42,408 nucleotides of DNA from Hyphomicrobiales bacterium (GTDB lineage Bacteria > Pseudomonadota > Alphaproteobacteria > Rhizobiales > Rhizobiaceae): contig UBTA01000064.1 in the NCBI GenBank assembly GCA_900468065.1, positions 1-42,408 of the forward strand, read 5' to 3'. Position 1 is the stretch's first letter. Each line of letters begins with the position of its first letter. A program made the position numbers and the translations under genes. Positions 15,572 to 25,775 of this stretch are shown piece after piece. The notes under the pieces are model-generated. The model did no database searches. It was not told the DNA's origin and saw only the letters and a list, made by a program, of their open reading frames with translations.

Positions 15572-17881
15572 ATGGTTTCCACATTCATCGATTACAATCT
15601 CATCACCCGGGATATGAAGACGAGCCTTCAGCGCACGGCACAGCAAACGCTGATTGCCCGCGAAACTGAATATTATAAGGAAAACATCGGCAACGTTACC
15701 TCGATCGATGACTTCCTGGACGACTACCGGCTCTATTCCTATGCCATGAAGGCCCACGGCCTGGAAGATATGACTTATGCCAAGGCCTTCATGCGTAAGG
15801 TCATGGAGAGTGATCTTAGCGACGATAACAGCTACGCCAATTTGCTGACTGATGAACGCTACCGCAACTTCGCAACGGCGTTTAATTTCTCGCAGTCCAC
15901 CGAGGTGGTCCAAAGCGATGCACAGGAAGACGCGCTGATCGGGCTCTATACCCAGAGCCTCACCAACAGGGGTGATGCCGTTAAAGAGGACTCGCGTTAT
16001 TTTAACGCAGTGATGGACACGGTCACCAATGTCGATCAGCTGTGGGGAAACAGCAAGCTTAAGGATTACGTCCTCACCGCCTTCGGTTTCGATCCCCGGT
16101 ATGTTTCCTACGAGCATTTCAAGGGTGTCGTCACCAGTGACGTCAGTGATCCGAACAGCTACGTGAACACGGCGGCCGCAAGCTACAAGCAAAGCCTCCT
16201 GGACAAGATCGAGGCCGTTAAAGGCGCCTCGACGCCGGCGCAACTCGCCGATCCCAAAAGCGCACCCAGCAAGCTGATTGCGCAGTACAATGCCGTGATC
16301 GCCAACGCGCCGGACTACAAGCCGCTCGCTGCAGCCTTCAATTTTCAAAATGACGGGACGCTGGCGCCGGGTGACAAGGCGATGTCGGATATCCAGAAGG
16401 CTTTAGCCAACGAAGCCTATGTCTTCATGCAGCCGCGGCTTTCGCCGGCGGCCGCGCAGGTCAACAAGGCATTCTACGATTCGGCGATCCAGAACGTCAC
16501 GAAGGTCAGCGATATCACCGGCAACAGCCGGTTGTTCGCCTATATCCGCATTGCTTATGGCTTGCCGGCGAGCATGCTGACCACGACGATGGAAAACATC
16601 CTCACCAGCGATCTCAGCAATCCGAACAGCTATGCCAATACGCAGGGTGGCAAGGAATTTGGTGCAATCTACAAGGAGCTTGCCGCCGCTTTCAATTTCA
16701 AGACGGACGGAACGCTGGCCGCCGGCGTGAAGGCACAGACAACGGAGCAGACAAGACTCACTGATGCCTATTGGATGGATCGCTATGATGATGCCGACGA
16801 AGCAGCCGACGCAGCTCTGATCAAATCCTATCAGACCTTGATTGGCGTCGTTGCAGATGTCGACGATCTTCTATCCGATAGAAAGATCATGACGCTGGCC
16901 CTGACGGCCGTCGGTCTTGAACGGGAAGGCGACACGGCGCGTAAGCTGAAAAAGGTGCTGACCAGCGATCTCACCGATCCGAACAGCTACGTCTATACCT
17001 TGAAGGATAAACGCTACGTCGAGCTGGCAAAGGCCTTCAATTTCAAGGCTGATGGGACACTCGGCGTGCCGATGCTGGCGCAGGCTGAATCCGAAATCCT
17101 CAATACCGCCAAGTCCTATGTCATCGAGAAAAGCCGTTTCGGCACCGATGAAGACAAGAAAAAGGCCACCGAGGAATCGAAATATTACAGCGGCGAAGTC
17201 GAGAAGATCAAAACGCTCGATAGCCTGTTGTCTAACCGGCGTCTCGTCGATTTCGTCCTCGTTGCCTCAGGCCTCGATCCTGAAAAGGTCACGACGGACT
17301 TTCTCCGCCAGATGTTCCAGTCCGATTTCAGCGATCCCAGCAGTCTCATCAACACGGATCCGAACACCACGATCTACAAGGAGCTCGTTTCCTCCTACAA
17401 TTTCGACAAGGACGGTAATCTCGCGCGCCCGGAAATCGGCATTCAGACCAAGCGCGGCCTGCTGGAAACCGAGGATCTCTATCTCAATCAGAGCCTTGAA
17501 GAGCAGAAGGGCGAGGACAATGCTGGCGTCCGTCTCGCGCTCTACTTCCGGCGCCAGGCATCCGGCATCGGTTCAGCCTATGACCTTTTGGCCGACAGCG
17601 CATTGCTGCAGGTCGTCCGGACAGCGTTCAGTATCCCGGAAGCCATGGCAAGTGCCGATGTCGATGTTCAATACGCCTATATCAACCGCGTGATGAAGAT
17701 CGAAGATCTGCACGATCCCGAAAAACTGGACAAACTGCTGGTCCGTTTCACTGCACTTTATGACGTCGAGAACAATGTCGATGTTTCCGGCGCCCAGCTA
17801 ATCCTGTCGGGCGGCGGCGGGGGCGGTATCAGTGCCGATGCACTGTTCACGCTCTCGCAGCTGCGTCTTGGCGGCCGCTGA
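15572..17881 (+). CDS. Large multi-repeat DUF1217 protein (putative flagellum-associated)
   Basis: A 769-residue protein built almost wholly from six related units. Each has a helix pair (Lx.xxRLxxYxLxAxGL), a SDLSDPNSYxN motif, and a closing AFNFxxDGTL. The SDxSDPNSY motif is coded near 15810, 16140, 16610, 16965 and 17325; the sixth unit near 17690 is degenerate. The C-terminus ends with a glycine run and ISADALFTLSQLRLGGR. DUF1217 proteins occur in rhizobia, often beside flagellar genes, and some are called flagellar proteins; no flagellar gene is visible here. The longer frame begins at 15482, but ATG 15572 starts at MVSTFIDYNLITRDM, the conserved N-terminus. No signal peptide is visible. 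It converges with the flavoprotein gene, stop to stop only 14 nt apart. Confidence 0.8.
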   Translation: MVSTFIDYNLITRDMKTSLQRTAQQTLIARETEYYKENIGNVTSIDDFLDDYRLYSYAMKAHGLEDMTYAKAFMRKVMESDLSDDNSYANLLTDERYRNFATAFNFSQSTEVVQSDAQEDALIGLYTQSLTNRGDAVKEDSRYFNAVMDTVTNVDQLWGNSKLKDYVLTAFGFDPRYVSYEHFKGVVTSDVSDPNSYVNTAAASYKQSLLDKIEAVKGASTPAQLADPKSAPSKLIAQYNAVIANAPDYKPLAAAFNFQNDGTLAPGDKAMSDIQKALANEAYVFMQPRLSPAAAQVNKAFYDSAIQNVTKVSDITGNSRLFAYIRIAYGLPASMLTTTMENILTSDLSNPNSYANTQGGKEFGAIYKELAAAFNFKTDGTLAAGVKAQTTEQTRLTDAYWMDRYDDADEAADAALIKSYQTLIGVVADVDDLLSDRKIMTLALTAVGLEREGDTARKLKKVLTSDLTDPNSYVYTLKDKRYVELAKAFNFKADGTLGVPMLAQAESEILNTAKSYVIEKSRFGTDEDKKKATEESKYYSGEVEKIKTLDSLLSNRRLVDFVLVASGLDPEKVTTDFLRQMFQSDFSDPSSLINTDPNTTIYKELVSSYNFDKDGNLARPEIGIQTKRGLLETEDLYLNQSLEEQKGEDNAGVRLALYFRRQASGIGSAYDLLADSALLQVVRTAFSIPEAMASADVDVQYAYINRVMKIEDLHDPEKLDKLLVRFTALYDVENNVDVSGAQLILSGGGGGGISADALFTLSQLRLGGR

Positions 17882-17895
17882 CCGCCCGTCGTTTA

Positions 17896-19326
17896 TCAGG
17901 CTTTCAGCACCTTGCCGGGGTTCATGATCCCGGCGGGGTCGAATGCGTGCTTGATGCGTTGCATCAGATCGATCTCGATCGGCGATCGGACTTCGGCCAG
18001 TTCGTCGCGCTTCAACTGGCCGATGCCGTGTTCCGCCGAGATCGATCCATTGTATTTCAAGACGATGCCGTGAACGATCGCGTTCATCTCGCGCCAACGG
18101 CCGATGAACTGATCCTTGTCGGCGCCGATCGGCTGCGAGATATTATAGTGAATGTTGCCATCGCCCATATGGCCGAATGAGCAGATGCGGGCACCCGGAA
18201 TGGCCTCCATCACCGCAGTGTCGGCCTCCGCCATGAAGGCCGGAATGCTGGAGACCGGCACGGACACATCATGCTTGATTGACCCACCCTCCGGTTTCTG
18301 GGCCGGCGACATGCTTTCGCGCATATGCCAGAGGCTCTTGCGCTGCGCTTCGCTCGAGGCAACGACGGCATTCTCGATGAGGCCGCTGGAGATTTCGGTT
18401 TCAAGCAGCGCTGACATCATCCGCTCGGCGCTTTCGGCCGAATCCGAAGTCGAGATGTCGATCAACGCGTACCACGCGTGAACCGTCTCCATCGGATCGC
18501 GCACACCGGGAATGTGCTTTGCGGTGAATTCGACGCCGAGGCGTGGCATCAGCTCGAAACCCGTCAACGCCGGGCCGCAGAGGCTCGAGGCCTTGTCGAA
18601 CAGGGCAAGCGCATCGGCAACGCTTTTCAGGCCGGCAAAGGCGACCTGATGACCGCGCGGCTGTGGAAACAGTTTGAGCACCGCGCCAGTGATGATGCCG
18701 AGTGTGCCTTCGGCGCCGATGAACAGGTCGCGCAGGTCGTAGCCGGTATTGTCCTTCTTCAGCCGCCGCAGCCCGTCCCAGATCTCGCCGGTCGGCAGAA
18801 CCACTTCCAGGCCGAGGCAGAGTTGCCGCATATTGCCATAGGCCAGCACCGCGGTGCCGCCGGCATTGGTGGAGAGATTGCCGCCGATCCGGCAGGAACC
18901 TTCCGAACCGAGAGAAAGGGGGAACAGCCGGTCATGCGCTTCCGCTGCCTTCTGGATATCAGCAAGAATGCAGCCGGCATCGGCAACAATGACATTGCCG
19001 ACCGGGTCGATATCGCGAATGCGGTTCAGCCGCTGCAGCGACAGGACGATATCGGCCGCCCCGGTGCGCGGTATTTGCCCCGCCACATGGCCGGTATTGC
19101 CGCCTTGCGGCACGATCGCGACGCCGGTTTCGCTGGCAAGCTTGAGGATCTGCGACACTTCCGCGACGCTGCCGGGTCTCAGCACCAGCGGCGCGTTGCC
19201 CTTGTAGAGGCCGCGGGATTCAACGAGATAAGGCGCAATGTCGGCCTGATCCGTCAGCGCATGTGCAGCGCCGACGATGGCGGCGAAGCGGGCGATCAGA
19301 TCGGTGGAGGGCAGGGCGTTGGTCAT
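17896..19326 (-). CDS. FAD-linked 2-hydroxyacid dehydrogenase, GlcD type
   Basis: A 476-residue flavoprotein of the vanillyl-alcohol-oxidase/GlcD family, expected to oxidise a D-2-hydroxyacid (D-lactate, glycolate or D-2-hydroxyglutarate). The N-terminal FAD-binding part has PLVLRPGSVAEVSQILKLA, the VPQGGNTGHVAGQIP and LGSEGSCRIGGNLSTNAGGTAVLAYGNMRQLCLGLEVVLPTG motifs, and GAEGTLGIITGAVLKL. The C-terminal domain has CSFGHMGDGNIHYNIS and SAEHGIGQLKRDEL, which contribute substrate and metal ligands. The upstream frame to 19434 is ignored because ATG 19326 begins a normal N-terminus. It lies 4 nt after the stop of the Sua5 gene and is surely in the same transcript, though the functional link between the two is not obvious. 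The precise substrate cannot be read from sequence. Confidence 0.9.
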   Translation of the reverse strand: MTNALPSTDLIARFAAIVGAAHALTDQADIAPYLVESRGLYKGNAPLVLRPGSVAEVSQILKLASETGVAIVPQGGNTGHVAGQIPRTGAADIVLSLQRLNRIRDIDPVGNVIVADAGCILADIQKAAEAHDRLFPLSLGSEGSCRIGGNLSTNAGGTAVLAYGNMRQLCLGLEVVLPTGEIWDGLRRLKKDNTGYDLRDLFIGAEGTLGIITGAVLKLFPQPRGHQVAFAGLKSVADALALFDKASSLCGPALTGFELMPRLGVEFTAKHIPGVRDPMETVHAWYALIDISTSDSAESAERMMSALLETEISSGLIENAVVASSEAQRKSLWHMRESMSPAQKPEGGSIKHDVSVPVSSIPAFMAEADTAVMEAIPGARICSFGHMGDGNIHYNISQPIGADKDQFIGRWREMNAIVHGIVLKYNGSISAEHGIGQLKRDELAEVRSPIEIDLMQRIKHAFDPAGIMNPGKVLKA

Positions 19327-19330
19327 AAGG

Positions 19331-20305
19331 TCATTCCCGTGGGGCGGCAGCCCGTTCGATCCGGTCGAGGATTGCCTCGCCAAGCCCCTCGTTGGGGATG
19401 ACGCCGAAGGCAATGGTCCTGGCGCCGGAAGCATCGGCCCGTTTCATGAAGGCAAACAGATTGGCGGCAGCCTCGCGCAGATTTGCCGATGGGCTGAGGT
19501 CGAGGACTTCGGCGGCGTTCTCCTCGCCGGGCAAAGGCTTGCCGCCGAAGCGGATCAGCGCTTCACCGGCTTTGACATCCGTGGCGTTCAAGCGCACCGC
19601 CGCACCCGGCGCATAATGCGACGCCAGCATGCCCGGCGCTTCGATCACAGCTCCCGCCGTTTCCAGTCTTGCTACCGCCTTGCCGGTCAGCGCCTCGATA
19701 TCGGCGACATCCAGACCGCCCGGACGCAGCAGCCGGATTTCATCGCCCTCGACCTTGATGATGGTCGATTCCAGGCCGATTTCCGCTGAACCCGCGTCAA
19801 GGATCAGCGCCAGTTTCTCGCCAAGATCAGCCTCGACATGTGCAGCGCTGGTCGGGCTGATCTTGCCCGAGGTGTTGGCGCTCGGGGCTGCCAAGGGTCT
19901 GCCAAAGCGCTGGATGACCTCTCGCGAAAACCCTTCCGGCATGCGGATGCCGAGCGTGTCGAGCCCGGCGGATGCGAGCGGATGCACGCTGCTTTCCGGC
20001 TTGATCGGCAGGATCAGCGTCAACGGACCCGGCCAGAAGGCTTCAGCCAGCTTTCGCGACAGGGGATCGAAGGTGACGTACGCCTCGGCCATGGCAAAAT
20101 CGGCGACATGGCAAATCAGCGGATTGAAGCGCGGACGGCCCTTCATTTCATAGATGCGGCTGATCGCGTCCGGATTGGTAGCATCTGCCGCCAGCCCATA
20201 GACCGTCTCTGTGGGGATCGCCACCGGCAGTCCTTCGCCGAGCGTTTCGCAGGCGATCGCCAAGGCTCGGTCCGGCTCGGTGCGTGTGTCTATGATCAGC
20301 GCCAT
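19331..20305 (-). CDS. L-threonylcarbamoyladenylate synthase (Sua5)
   Basis: A 324-residue enzyme that makes threonylcarbamoyl-AMP from threonine, bicarbonate and ATP, the first step of the t6A37 tRNA modification. The YrdC domain (residues 1-200) has GLPVAIPTETVYGLAADATN, IYEMKGRPRFNPLICHV and WPGPLTLILP, with LAAPSANTSGKISPTSAAHV and the LGIRMPEG strand. The remaining 120 residues form the Sua5 C-terminal domain (APGMLASHYAPGAAVRL). It is the long Sua5 type, not short YrdC. ATG 20305 is preferred to the longer frame because GGAAG lies 5 nt before it. It leads a two-gene minus-strand unit with the GlcD-type gene and is divergent from the GGDEF-like gene at 20532. Confidence 0.93.
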   Translation of the reverse strand: MALIIDTRTEPDRALAIACETLGEGLPVAIPTETVYGLAADATNPDAISRIYEMKGRPRFNPLICHVADFAMAEAYVTFDPLSRKLAEAFWPGPLTLILPIKPESSVHPLASAGLDTLGIRMPEGFSREVIQRFGRPLAAPSANTSGKISPTSAAHVEADLGEKLALILDAGSAEIGLESTIIKVEGDEIRLLRPGGLDVADIEALTGKAVARLETAGAVIEAPGMLASHYAPGAAVRLNATDVKAGEALIRFGGKPLPGEENAAEVLDLSPSANLREAAANLFAFMKRADASGARTIAFGVIPNEGLGEAILDRIERAAAPRE

Positions 20306-20531
20306 CAAGCTTCCAAACGTCAATGCGCCCCCTCTTGAAAAGCCAGGCAGGCGCTCCGGGTTTCCTTTACAGGGCAAGGCCGGGCGTTGCCAAGCGCATT
20401 CGAGGGTCGCCGACAATTGTGCCTGTTCGCTACATCCGGCGTTAAGGTTTCTTAAAATGCGACAGTTCCAGTTAGCGGCGATGAAAGTTGCTCATGTTAG
20501 CTGTTCCATCCTGCACTCAGCCGGAGCCCTT

Positions 20532-21593
20532 ATGGCCAACAAGAAATCCATGCCGACCGACCTTGCGCTGCGCATCGCCACTGCAATGCACCAGATGGGC
20601 ATCGACGCCATCCCGAGGAATTACGAACTCGTCTATGAAGCCTATGGCGGCGCCAATCCGGATCTGGTGCGTGAGTTCATCGCGCTTGGCAAATATAAGT
20701 CGCAATCGGCGCTTGATGAACTTGGCCGCAAATATCTGCCGCATCACCATGAGGCAAGCGTGCTGGCGCGATCGACGACGATCGTGCGCGACGAGATGAG
20801 CAATTTCATGAATCTCTTGTCGCGTGAAAAAGACCAGCTCGATGATTATGGCAAACTGATCAGCGAGGCGACAAAGGCGCTGGTTGTGTCCGACGACGCG
20901 AGCCAGACGGCGCTTGCCAATTCCATCCAGGCGCTGAAGCGGGCCACCGAGCGGCAGGTGTCGCACAATGCCGAACTGGAGCAGAGCGTCACCGCGCAAT
21001 CCACCGTCATCGCCGGTGTCCAGAAAGACCTTGCCGACTTCGAAGCACGGAAGTTTTCGGATACGGTCACCGGTCTTGCCAATCGCCGCGCCTTCAACAA
21101 GGCGCTCGCCAAGGTCTATGCCGATCCCGACTTGCCGCTTGCCTGCGGCATCGCCATTGCCGAACCGGACACCAGCCGGCGACTGTCGGGAGAACAGGCG
21201 GCCGCATTGGCGGAGCCGCTGGCCCGGCATATCGGCGGCATTATCCAGCAGGCCTTTCCCTCAAGCGAACTGGTCGCCCGTTTCGACGGCACCCGTTTCG
21301 GTTTTCTGGTCAACGCGGGCGAGGAGCGGGAAGTGGTGCGGCTGGTGGCGCTTTTGCGCTCGGCCTTGCGCGGCACGCATTTCACACATCCGAAAACTGG
21401 GCGTGATCTCGGCTGTGTGACGCTTTCCGTCGGCATCTGCATGTCGAATGATGCCAGTAATGCCTTCGATCTTGTCGGTACGGCCGAAAAGGCGCTCGCC
21501 AGGGCACAGGGCAAGGGCGGAGACCAGACGATCGTTCATGGGGCCGAAAGCGAGCAACCGCCCGGCCGCGACTGGCTGATCTACAAGCAGTGA
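20532..21593 (+). CDS. Degenerate GGDEF-domain protein
   Basis: A 353-residue soluble protein. Residues 5-115 form a conserved N-terminal helical region (DLALRIATAMHQMGIDAIPRNYELVYEAYGG), 115-170 are a likely coiled coil, and 170-335 are a GGDEF-like fold (DTVTGLANRRAFNKAL and the later CVTLSVGICMS). The catalytic signature is lost: the GGDEF site reads DGTRF (252-256) and the Asp-rich metal strand reads IAEPD, so diguanylate cyclase activity is unlikely. It may be a receptor or scaffold. GGAG lies 5 nt before ATG 20532; the upstream frame to 20211 is not used. It ends back to back with the next minus-strand gene: TGA (21591-21593) followed directly by the TCA of the neighbour, so the two stops make TGATCA. 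Confidence 0.82.
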   Translation: MANKKSMPTDLALRIATAMHQMGIDAIPRNYELVYEAYGGANPDLVREFIALGKYKSQSALDELGRKYLPHHHEASVLARSTTIVRDEMSNFMNLLSREKDQLDDYGKLISEATKALVVSDDASQTALANSIQALKRATERQVSHNAELEQSVTAQSTVIAGVQKDLADFEARKFSDTVTGLANRRAFNKALAKVYADPDLPLACGIAIAEPDTSRRLSGEQAAALAEPLARHIGGIIQQAFPSSELVARFDGTRFGFLVNAGEEREVVRLVALLRSALRGTHFTHPKTGRDLGCVTLSVGICMSNDASNAFDLVGTAEKALARAQGKGGDQTIVHGAESEQPPGRDWLIYKQ

Positions 21594-22199
21594 TCAGAGG
21601 CTGGCGATGATCTTGCGAAGCTGTTCGTTGCGCGCACCGAGCAGCAGCACGTTTTTCAGAGCCTCCTTCGGGTCGCGGGTGCGAAACAACAGGCCGTTTT
21701 CATGGATGGCACGGTTAACGCTCAGCTTGCCTGCTTCGGCGTCCATTTCCGTTGCTACCGCAAAATACATCCGCGAATAGCCAAGCTTGATCTTCTCGAA
21801 GAAATGCTCGTCGTCGCCGATGTCGGAGAAGAAATTGGCGATATAGAACGACCACCGGACATCTTCGAACTTGGCGAATTTCGTCCGGGCTGCGGTGACG
21901 TGGCAATAGCCGAGATGCGGGCTACCGGCGAGCGTGCGGTGAAAAAGCATCTTCGGAAAGCGGATCGAACGATGGAAGCCGTTGATCCGGTCATGGGTGA
22001 CTGTGCCGGCGGCCTCAAGTTTCCTGCCCGTGCGGGTGGCCACTTCCTGGTGGGACAGATAGCGCTTTTCAGTCGGGCTCCATTCCTGCTGGTGGCGGTT
22101 GATCCGGCCGGTGCGCAGGAATTCTGTATAGATCGCAGCCTTCGGCGATGGAGCCGGCTCCTTGACCGCAGCGGCATCGAAATATCTCAAGTTTGACAT
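21594..22199 (-). CDS. Conserved-looking protein of unknown function
   Basis: A 201-residue soluble protein that I do not recognise with certainty; a rhizobial DUF (possibly DUF6656) is an unverified recollection. It begins MSNLRYFDAAA and has motifs FLRTGRINRHQQEWSPTEKRYLSHQEVATRTGRKL, FHRTLAGSPHLGYCHVTAARTKFAKFEDVRWSFYIANFFSDIGDD and YFAVATEMDAEAGKLSVNRAIHENGLLFRT. Aromatic and histidine residues are frequent, and no signal peptide or membrane segment is visible. The frame is open further upstream to 22424, but residues there look non-coding and ATG 22199 is the first with sensible composition. It converges head-on with the GGDEF-like gene, their stops touching. Confidence 0.7.
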   Translation of the reverse strand: MSNLRYFDAAAVKEPAPSPKAAIYTEFLRTGRINRHQQEWSPTEKRYLSHQEVATRTGRKLEAAGTVTHDRINGFHRSIRFPKMLFHRTLAGSPHLGYCHVTAARTKFAKFEDVRWSFYIANFFSDIGDDEHFFEKIKLGYSRMYFAVATEMDAEAGKLSVNRAIHENGLLFRTRDPKEALKNVLLLGARNEQLRKIIASL

Positions 22200-22564
22200 T
22201 GGCCTGTACCAGAATGTGGCGGAATGCGGACAAAGCACTCCGGCGCGTAATCGCTTAAGGGATGAAGCTATCGTGTTATGGTTAATGCAGTCTTGCCAGC
22301 AACAAACCTTTTGCTGCGAAGCTTGTGCATGACGGCGGCGGCATTTGTGCCGCTGAATGTCGCAAAGAGGCCGCGTGTCAGCCGATTGCCGAAGCGTTGT
22401 GCGGAAAACCGGCCTTTTGCTCAAAATTCAGCAGATCACATTGTTTATGCTTATAAAATAGCCAGATGAACTGGGGCTTCATGCATTATGTTCCGTGTCG
22501 TCTTTCTGGAATCGGATGTCGTTAATTGGCGGCTGTTTTTCCGGGCATGAGGATTAGATGAAGA
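22200..22564. other. 365-bp region between a minus-strand gene and the cobalamin riboswitch
   Basis: No gene seen. The last 130 bases turn AT-rich; TATAAAATA at 22452-22460 is a plausible -10 element for the riboswitch transcript, with only a weak -35 (TTCAGC at 22428-22433, 18-nt spacing). The first part should hold the promoter of the minus-strand gene starting at 22199. Confidence 0.4.
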
Positions 22565-24126
<1,562 letters not shown>

Positions 24127-24127
24127 T

Positions 24128-25225
24128 ATGACGATTGTTTCATCCTTCCGGCACTTCGACGAGTTGCAGCCGTTCAATGACCGGCAGCAACTGCTGGAAT
24201 GCATTTCCGTCACCGCCGAAGGACCGGATGTGATGACGTTCGGCTTCAAGGCCGACAAGGATAGCTGGTTCCGCTATCTGCCCGGCCAGTTCGTCACGCT
24301 CGAACTGCCGGTTAAGGCAGACGATCCGGTGATGCGCACCTATACGCTCTCCTCGACGCCGTCGCGGCCGTTTTCGGTGGCCGTCACTGTCAAGGCGCAG
24401 GCATCAAGCATCGGCACGCGCTGGATGTTCGACAATCTCAAACCGGGCATGAAGCTGAAAGCCTTTGGCCCGCTCGGCGACTTCTCGTTCGTGCGTCATC
24501 CGGGTGAAAAATACCTGTTCATCTCCGCCGGTTCCGGCATCACGCCGATGATGTCGATGACCCGCTGGATGGCCGATTGCGCCCCGCAGACGGACGTCTC
24601 CTTCCTGTCCTGCGCCCGCCAGCCCGACGATCTGCTGTTTCGCGACGAGCTGGAAAACATCTCCCGCAACATGCCCAATCTCAATCTCGGTTTCATCGTC
24701 GAGACCCATGCGCCGCGCCATAGCTGGCACGGCCTGCGCGGCCGCATCGAGACGTCCAAACTTGCCCTGCTGGCCCCGGATTTCCGCGAACGCACCGTGT
24801 TCTGCTGCGGCCCGGAGCCATTCATGCGTGGTGTCAAATCCATGCTGGAAAGCGTCGGTTTCGACATGAACCGCTACCATGAGGAAAGCTTCCAGCCGGC
24901 CAATGCGCCGGACCCTGCAGAGCTTGCCATTCGCGCTGGCGCGGGGGAAGCGGATGCAGCCGCAGTTTCCACCATTACCTTCACCATGGCGGGCAAGGAT
25001 GCCAAGTGTCAGCCCGGCCAGACCATCCTGCAGACGGCACGCGCAGCCGGCGTGCGCATCGGTGCCGCCTGCGAGGGGGGACTGTGCGGCACCTGCCGGG
25101 TGATGAAGATTTCCGGAGAAGTCGAGATGAACCACAACGGCGGTATCCTCGACGATGAAATCGACGAAGGCTACATTTTGGCCTGCTGTTCGCGGCCGAT
25201 CGGCGACGTGCAGATCGAGGCATGA
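24128..25225 (+). CDS. gbcB: Flavin/2Fe-2S reductase partner of the Rieske oxygenase (GbcB-like)
   Basis: A 365-residue electron-transfer protein that passes electrons from NAD(P)H to the oxygenase. The FAD motif RTYTLSS lies at residues 70-76, the NAD(P)-binding GSGITPM at 135-141, and FCCGPEPFMRGVKSML near 220-235. The C-terminal 85 residues are a plant-type ferredoxin domain with CEGGLCGTCRV and a last Cys in ILACCSRP. This reductase-ferredoxin order (FNR first, 2Fe-2S last) is that of GbcB and related hybrid reductases. ATG 24128 follows the gbcA stop by a single base, so translation is coupled. Nothing downstream on this strand belongs to the unit; demethylation of dimethylglycine and sarcosine must be coded elsewhere. 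Confidence 0.88.
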   Translation: MTIVSSFRHFDELQPFNDRQQLLECISVTAEGPDVMTFGFKADKDSWFRYLPGQFVTLELPVKADDPVMRTYTLSSTPSRPFSVAVTVKAQASSIGTRWMFDNLKPGMKLKAFGPLGDFSFVRHPGEKYLFISAGSGITPMMSMTRWMADCAPQTDVSFLSCARQPDDLLFRDELENISRNMPNLNLGFIVETHAPRHSWHGLRGRIETSKLALLAPDFRERTVFCCGPEPFMRGVKSMLESVGFDMNRYHEESFQPANAPDPAELAIRAGAGEADAAAVSTITFTMAGKDAKCQPGQTILQTARAAGVRIGAACEGGLCGTCRVMKISGEVEMNHNGGILDDEIDEGYILACCSRPIGDVQIEA

Positions 25226-25256
25226 TGGCGGTGTCGTTGCCATTATGTCCGGCGCT

Positions 25257-25371
25257 GGCCCCTCATCCGGCCTGTCGGCCACCTTCTCCCCGTCAACGGG
25301 GAGAAGGGACAAGCGGCAAACTCTGTCATCCCCTCTCCCCGCGTGCGGGGAGAGGGCTAGGGTGAGGGGCA
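25257..25371. repeat. Palindromic intergenic repeat, copy 1
   Basis: An element with imperfect terminal inverted repeats (GCCCCTCATCCGG at the left, GGTGAGGGGC at the right) enclosing a GGCC-TGTC-GGCC unit and two perfect hairpins, CTTCTCCCCG/CGGGGAGAAG and CCTCTCCCCGC/GCGGGGAGAGG. It lies directly after gbcB and could fold into a long stem at the 3' end of its message. The left half recurs in reverse orientation at 33137-33186. Such GGGGAGAAG-type palindromes are dispersed in rhizobial genomes. Confidence 0.85.
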
Positions 25372-25538
25372 ACCTAGCCCGAGAACATGTCGTTTACGAA
25401 GGTAACCTGCCCGCCAGCTGGCGGATCAGACAGCAGCCTTTCAAAGATGAATAACCATTATAGGATGTTTACGCGTAGCAAGCTTCGCGTAAGTTGCGCG
25501 GCCTAGTTTCGAAGGGCAATCGATACGGGACGTAATTT

Positions 25539-25763
25539 ATGCGAACCAAAGATCTGACCTATGAGCTTCTCCAGGCCTCGAAGATGAGCGCCGAACGCAG
25601 CGACAGGACGATGCTTGTGTTCCTCATCGAGATGGCTCTTTTGGAAGCCGAGCTGTCCATGCCGCCGGTGCAGGATATCAAGCGCGTTCATCCCGCGCAT
25701 ATTCCCCAGATACCCCGATTGGGAAGGGCGAGCGCCGATCAGCGGAGCACATCTGCGGACTGA
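25539..25763 (+). CDS. Small protein of 74 residues, unknown function
   Basis: A short plus-strand gene coding for MRTKDLTYELLQASKMSAER at the start, a helical TMLVFLIEMALLEAELS segment in the middle and a Pro/Arg-rich end. Codon use (G/C third positions) is that of the neighbouring genes, and the frame is not a shadow of another gene, since the surrounding sequence is otherwise intergenic. The ribosome binding site is weak (GGGA 8 nt upstream). No family recognised; the central helix is moderately hydrophobic but contains acidic residues, so it is probably an amphipathic or oligomerising helix. It converges with the eptA-like gene, stops 12 nt apart. Confidence 0.55.
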   Translation: MRTKDLTYELLQASKMSAERSDRTMLVFLIEMALLEAELSMPPVQDIKRVHPAHIPQIPRLGRASADQRSTSAD

Positions 25764-25775
25764 CGCAATCCCGCG

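Noticed and set aside
25257..25371. CRISPR or IS remnant at the repeat
   Set aside because: There is no regular repeat-spacer spacing, no transposase and no target duplication; the structure is palindromic hairpins.
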